Shown here: piece after piece, positions 60,799-64,000 of the stretch | Layout: every line of letters begins with the position of its first letter | Position numbering within the stretch: the stretch's first letter is position 1 | NCBI GenBank assembly: GCA_017545365.1 | Contig: JAFWOP010000042.1 | Location: 20,437-84,436 of the forward strand | Reading direction: 5' to 3' | DNA from: Bacteroidales bacterium | GTDB lineage: Bacteria; Bacteroidota; Bacteroidia; Bacteroidales; P3 | DNA: 64,000 nt | Translations under genes and position numbers: made by a program | Notes under the pieces: model-generated | Told to the model about the DNA's origin: nothing | The model's input: the letters and a program-made list of their open reading frames with translations, nothing else | Databases searched by the model: none

Positions 60799-62112
60799 AT
60801 GAAATTCTACGGTAGAGAGCAAGAATCGGAAAGTCTGGAAAAAATATGGGCGCAGTCCTTCCACACAGCCACGATGACGGTGATGATAGGTCGCCGACGT
60901 GTCGGTAAGACATCGTTAATATTAAACGCCCTTGGCAGCAAGCGCAACTTTGTTTACCTCTTTGCCAATCGTACCAGTGAAGGTGTGCTCAGCCAAATGT
61001 TTCAACAATCCATCGAGCGACAGACCGACATCCGTGTTGTTGGGCATAATCTGAAACTTCATGAACTTATAGAACAGCTGTTTCAATATGCAGAGAAAGA
61101 GCAGCTGACACTCGTAATTGATGAGTTCCAAGAACTGGAATATGTCAGTTCCGACTTCTTTAGCAGACTGCAATACCTGTGGGACATGTATCATCAGCGG
61201 TCGAAAATCAATTTCATTGTGTGCGGTTCCATATACTCAATGATGAAGCGTATTTTTGAGAATAGCAAAGAGCCGTTGTTTGGGCGTATGACGCACAAAA
61301 TCATTCTTAAGCCATTCCGAACCGATACGTTGACACAAATACTTCAAGAACACAATCCTCAGTATTCACCAGAGGACCTGCTCTTTCTATACACCGTCAC
61401 AGGTGGCGTGCCCATGTACGTTAGCCTGTTGATGGATCAAGCTGCTACAACTAAAGAACGTATGCTCAATGCCATTTGCTCTGTTGGTTCCCGTTTCTTG
61501 AATGAAGCCCCGGACATGTTAATCGGGGAATTTGGCAAGCAATACACCAATTATTTCGGTATACTACAACTCATAGCCTCTGGCATGACTTCTCAAAAGG
61601 AAATCGACAGTGTGGTGGGGAAAAGTACCGGGCAATACATGCAGGTGCTTGAAAACGAGTATTCACTCATACAGCGCAACCTACCGTATGGAAGCAAGCC
61701 GGGTTGCCGTAATGTGCGCTGGCGTCTGAACGACAACTTCCTTGCCTTCTGGTTCCGTTTTATTGCACCAAACAGCCAGATGCTGGCTATGGACAATATG
61801 AAGCTGCTTCAAGAGATAATCGAAGATGGCTATACGCAATATAGCGGTTTAATGCTTGAGAAATACTTCCATCAAAAGTATGCAGAGCAGGAACGGGTGA
61901 CGGAAGTTTCGTCGTGGTGGGACCGCAGTGGTGAAAAGGAGATAGACCTGATAGCAGTATATGGTCTCGACCGGCAAGTGACTGTCGCCGAAGTGAAACG
62001 CAACCGCAGTAAAATCGACCTCCGGCTCCTCGACGAAAAGGTGAAACAAATCAAACCACTGTTTCCGCGATATAGAATACAAACAGTAGGCCTGTCACTC
62101 GAAGATATGTAA
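60799..62112 (+). CDS. AAA ATPase of the DUF234 family with nuclease-like C-terminus
   Basis: The 437-residue protein begins MKFYGREQESESLEKIW, the typical start of these archaeal/bacterial ATPases. Walker A is GRRRVGKT (31-38), Walker B LTLVIDEFQEL (about 103-113), with a sensor segment FIVCGSIYSMM. The C-terminal DUF234 region contains the PD-(D/E)XK-like series EKEIDLIAVYG ... VTVAEVKRNR (about residues 375-400). The biological role of the family is unknown. It is followed 12 nt later by the TPR protein, suggesting one transcript. Confidence 0.88.
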   Translation: MKFYGREQESESLEKIWAQSFHTATMTVMIGRRRVGKTSLILNALGSKRNFVYLFANRTSEGVLSQMFQQSIERQTDIRVVGHNLKLHELIEQLFQYAEKEQLTLVIDEFQELEYVSSDFFSRLQYLWDMYHQRSKINFIVCGSIYSMMKRIFENSKEPLFGRMTHKIILKPFRTDTLTQILQEHNPQYSPEDLLFLYTVTGGVPMYVSLLMDQAATTKERMLNAICSVGSRFLNEAPDMLIGEFGKQYTNYFGILQLIASGMTSQKEIDSVVGKSTGQYMQVLENEYSLIQRNLPYGSKPGCRNVRWRLNDNFLAFWFRFIAPNSQMLAMDNMKLLQEIIEDGYTQYSGLMLEKYFHQKYAEQERVTEVSSWWDRSGEKEIDLIAVYGLDRQVTVAEVKRNRSKIDLRLLDEKVKQIKPLFPRYRIQTVGLSLEDM

Positions 62113-62124
62113 TACCATGAAAAT

Positions 62125-64000
62125 ATGAAAAGACCATTGTTATTCATCATTATGCTTGCCGTTATGGCGGCGACTGCCGTGGGGCAGACCCAGCAAGGGT
62201 ATGTGAAAACCCGTGGCAAACTGGCAGCCGACGGCAAAAGCATCGTTCCTGGGGTGCGGTTGAGCAACGCCCTTGTCACCATCGAGAACCTGAGTCCCGT
62301 AAAGAGTGGAGCAAATGGGGCATTCTCATTTGCCTTGCCTGCTGGCACCAACCGTTACCGCTTGCAGGGGGCTGAACTAAAGGGGTACACTTTGGCAGAC
62401 CCCGACGCCGTACAGCAGATGCACACCTATTCCAAAGACTTGCCCTTGATAGTGGTGCTGGAGGACATGAAACAGCGCGAGACCGACCTCGAAGCCGCCC
62501 GCAAGAGTGTCCGAAACACGATGAAACGTGAAATACGCAAGAAACAGGATGAATTGGACTCGTTGCGCGATGCCCATGCTATCACGCAGGCCAAGTACGA
62601 CTCGCTCATGCGCGACTTCTGGGAGTACCGCCAGTCCAGTGAGAACCTTGTCAACGAGATGGCTGAACGCTATGTGAGCACCGATTATGACCAATTGGAC
62701 GATTTCAACCGACAAGTGCAGGCCTATATCGAATCGGGGCAACTTACCAAGGCGGACTCCATGATTCGCAGCAAAGGCTCTCTAGAAGAACGTTTCAATC
62801 GAGTGAAACAATACGAAGTCATTAACGCCCAACGCGAAGCAGAAATTCAACAGGAACAAGAAGCATTGAGCAAGAGTCGCCAATATATGCAAAAAGAGAA
62901 AGACGACCTTGCCAACGACCTTTATCGCCAACACCTTGTCTTCCTGCAACAGCCCCTGATGCAGGACTCGGCATTATATTACCTGAAGATGCGGGCAGAT
63001 TTGGATACGACTAATTTTGAAGCAGTATGGGATTATGCTTATTTGTCTTATAATCAAAAATCTTTTCACGAGGCGGAAAAATACCTCAAACTGTTATTGG
63101 GTGCTTATGAGAAACTAAGTGCCGCCAACCCCGAAACCCACCGACCTAGACTATCCAAGATACAGAATTTACTTGGCAATTTGTACTGCATATGTAACGA
63201 CTATGCTAACAGCGAGAAATACTACAAGCAATCGTTGAAGAATAGAGAGAATCTCTTTGCCGCCAATCCCGGAGCCTACCGTTCCGACCTGTCCACCACG
63301 CAAAACAATCTGGGTAACCTATTCAAAAGTCGTGGAGACTATGCTAACAGCGAGAAATATTACAACCTGGCATTGGAAAACTGCGAGAAACTATATGCCG
63401 CCAATCCCGAAGCCTCTCGGCGCTTGCTTGCCATTATACAGTACAATTTGGGTGAACTGTACAATATTCTTCAGGATTATGTCAACAGCGAAAAATACTA
63501 CAAGTTGGCATTGGAGAACAATGAGAAGCTCTATTCCGCCAACCCCGAAGCCTACCGAGCTGAACTTGCCATAACTCAGTCAGGCCTGGGAAGACTGTAT
63601 AACGCCCTTAATGACTATGCCAACAGCGAAAAATACCACAAGCTGGCATTGGAGAACTATGAGAAGCTTTTTGCCGCCAATCCCGCCGCCTACCGTGCCG
63701 ACCTCGCCATGACGCAGAACAACCTAGGCGTCCTGTACAGCGACCTTCATGACTATGCGAGCAGCGAGCGGTACTACAAGCTGGCGTTGGAGAACAAAGA
63801 GAAACTCTTTGCCGCCAATCCCGCCGCCTACCGTGCCGACCTCGCCATGACGCAGTACAACCTAGGCAGCCTGTACTATGGCCTTCATGACTATGCGAGC
63901 AGCGAGCGGTACTACAAGCTGGCGTTGGAGAACTACGAGAAACTCTTTGCCGCCAATCCCGCCGCCTACCGTGCCGACCTCGCCAGTACGCAGAACAACC
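62125..64000 (+). CDS. Secreted TPR-repeat protein with N-terminal carboxypeptidase-like domain, cut by window edge
   Basis: ATG 62125 opens a frame that stays open to the window end (625 codons). After a signal peptide (MKRPLLFIIMLAVMAATAVG) comes a beta-sandwich segment (VKTRGKLAADGKSIVPGVRL), a charged coiled coil (about residues 115-260), and from about residue 275 at least seven TPR-type repeats of 46 residues, with NSEKYYKLALEN-EKLFAANP-AYRADLA-TQNNLG-LY. The last copies are almost identical at the DNA level (138-bp period). TPR arrays bind protein partners; a periplasmic or surface scaffold is likely. It follows the ATPase gene with a 12-nt gap. Confidence 0.82.
   Translation, partial: MKRPLLFIIMLAVMAATAVGQTQQGYVKTRGKLAADGKSIVPGVRLSNALVTIENLSPVKSGANGAFSFALPAGTNRYRLQGAELKGYTLADPDAVQQMHTYSKDLPLIVVLEDMKQRETDLEAARKSVRNTMKREIRKKQDELDSLRDAHAITQAKYDSLMRDFWEYRQSSENLVNEMAERYVSTDYDQLDDFNRQVQAYIESGQLTKADSMIRSKGSLEERFNRVKQYEVINAQREAEIQQEQEALSKSRQYMQKEKDDLANDLYRQHLVFLQQPLMQDSALYYLKMRADLDTTNFEAVWDYAYLSYNQKSFHEAEKYLKLLLGAYEKLSAANPETHRPRLSKIQNLLGNLYCICNDYANSEKYYKQSLKNRENLFAANPGAYRSDLSTTQNNLGNLFKSRGDYANSEKYYNLALENCEKLYAANPEASRRLLAIIQYNLGELYNILQDYVNSEKYYKLALENNEKLYSANPEAYRAELAITQSGLGRLYNALNDYANSEKYHKLALENYEKLFAANPAAYRADLAMTQNNLGVLYSDLHDYASSERYYKLALENKEKLFAANPAAYRADLAMTQYNLGSLYYGLHDYASSERYYKLALENYEKLFAANPAAYRADLASTQNN

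Overview
The window looks like chromosomal DNA of an uncultured member of the order Bacteroidales (phylum Bacteroidota). The evidence is the Bacteroidota promoter signature TAnnTTTG (often with an upstream TTTG about 19 bp away) in front of many genes, the lack of Shine-Dalgarno sites, several proteins ending in type IX secretion (T9SS) type A sorting domains, a fimbrillin/BspA-like lipoprotein, DUF4159, and a GTPase-defective EF-G2 paralogue. Base composition is moderately GC-rich in housekeeping genes and AT-rich in the accessory genes and spacers.

Layout. 1-3.7 kb: the start of an AAA ATPase gene that runs off the left edge, then a surface lipoprotein with nine 26-residue BspA/DUF285 repeats, led by a 53-residue peptide gene and a long leader. 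4.2-6.5 kb: HAD phosphatase, DUF4159 protein and rsmE. 6.8-11.4 kb: a very large secreted protein of unknown function. 11.6-11.9 kb: two tRNA-Leu genes. 12.1-24.1 kb: SNF2 helicase, DUF5692 membrane protein, a MACPF pore-forming-type protein, a CotH-kinase T9SS protein and a flippase. 24.3-27.9 kb: fusA2 (EF-G2) followed by a DUF3791/DUF3990 three-gene cassette bounded by a degenerate second copy of the fusA2 3' end. 28.1-31.7 kb: a frameshifted transglutaminase-like protein and two divergent DUF4143-type ATPase genes, one reduced to a remnant. 31.7-32.8 kb: gene-free DNA rich in hairpins. 32.8-37.2 kb: a four-gene envelope operon. 37.4-50.2 kb: XRE regulator, prfA, acyltransferase, T9SS protein, aroE, EEP-family hydrolase, nth, a BatA/vWA protein, a NatAB-like ABC exporter and an envelope protein. 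50.5-56.05 kb: a tandemly duplicated two-gene cassette (A1-B1-A2-B2) of secreted proteins. 56.1-60.4 kb: recJ, ettA and a small exported YD-repeat protein. 60.8-64 kb: a DUF234-type ATPase followed 12 nt later by a secreted TPR-repeat protein that runs off the right edge.

Three observations stand out. First, all four AAA_14/DUF234-type ATPase loci carry a pair of locus-specific repeats or a palindrome at or just upstream of their promoter, with different sequences at each locus, which suggests each ATPase may have its own operator. Second, the A-B cassette pairs a conserved secreted protein with a T9SS-anchored partner whose N-terminal half is divergent while its C-terminal half is nearly identical between copies. 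Third, the DUF3791/DUF3990 cassette sits between two copies of the fusA2 3' end, as expected of an inserted accessory element. In addition, three genes are broken at short G/C runs (29225-29228, 32879-32884, 50611-50617), which is either slipped-strand variation or an assembly artefact. Much of the intergenic space is filled with two families of short repeats (TTAATTCG/TTAATGTG words and an ACCCCACACT hairpin element), and ettA is flanked by about 100-bp inverted copies of the first.

No function was checked against a database; family names come from recognised motifs and typical lengths.
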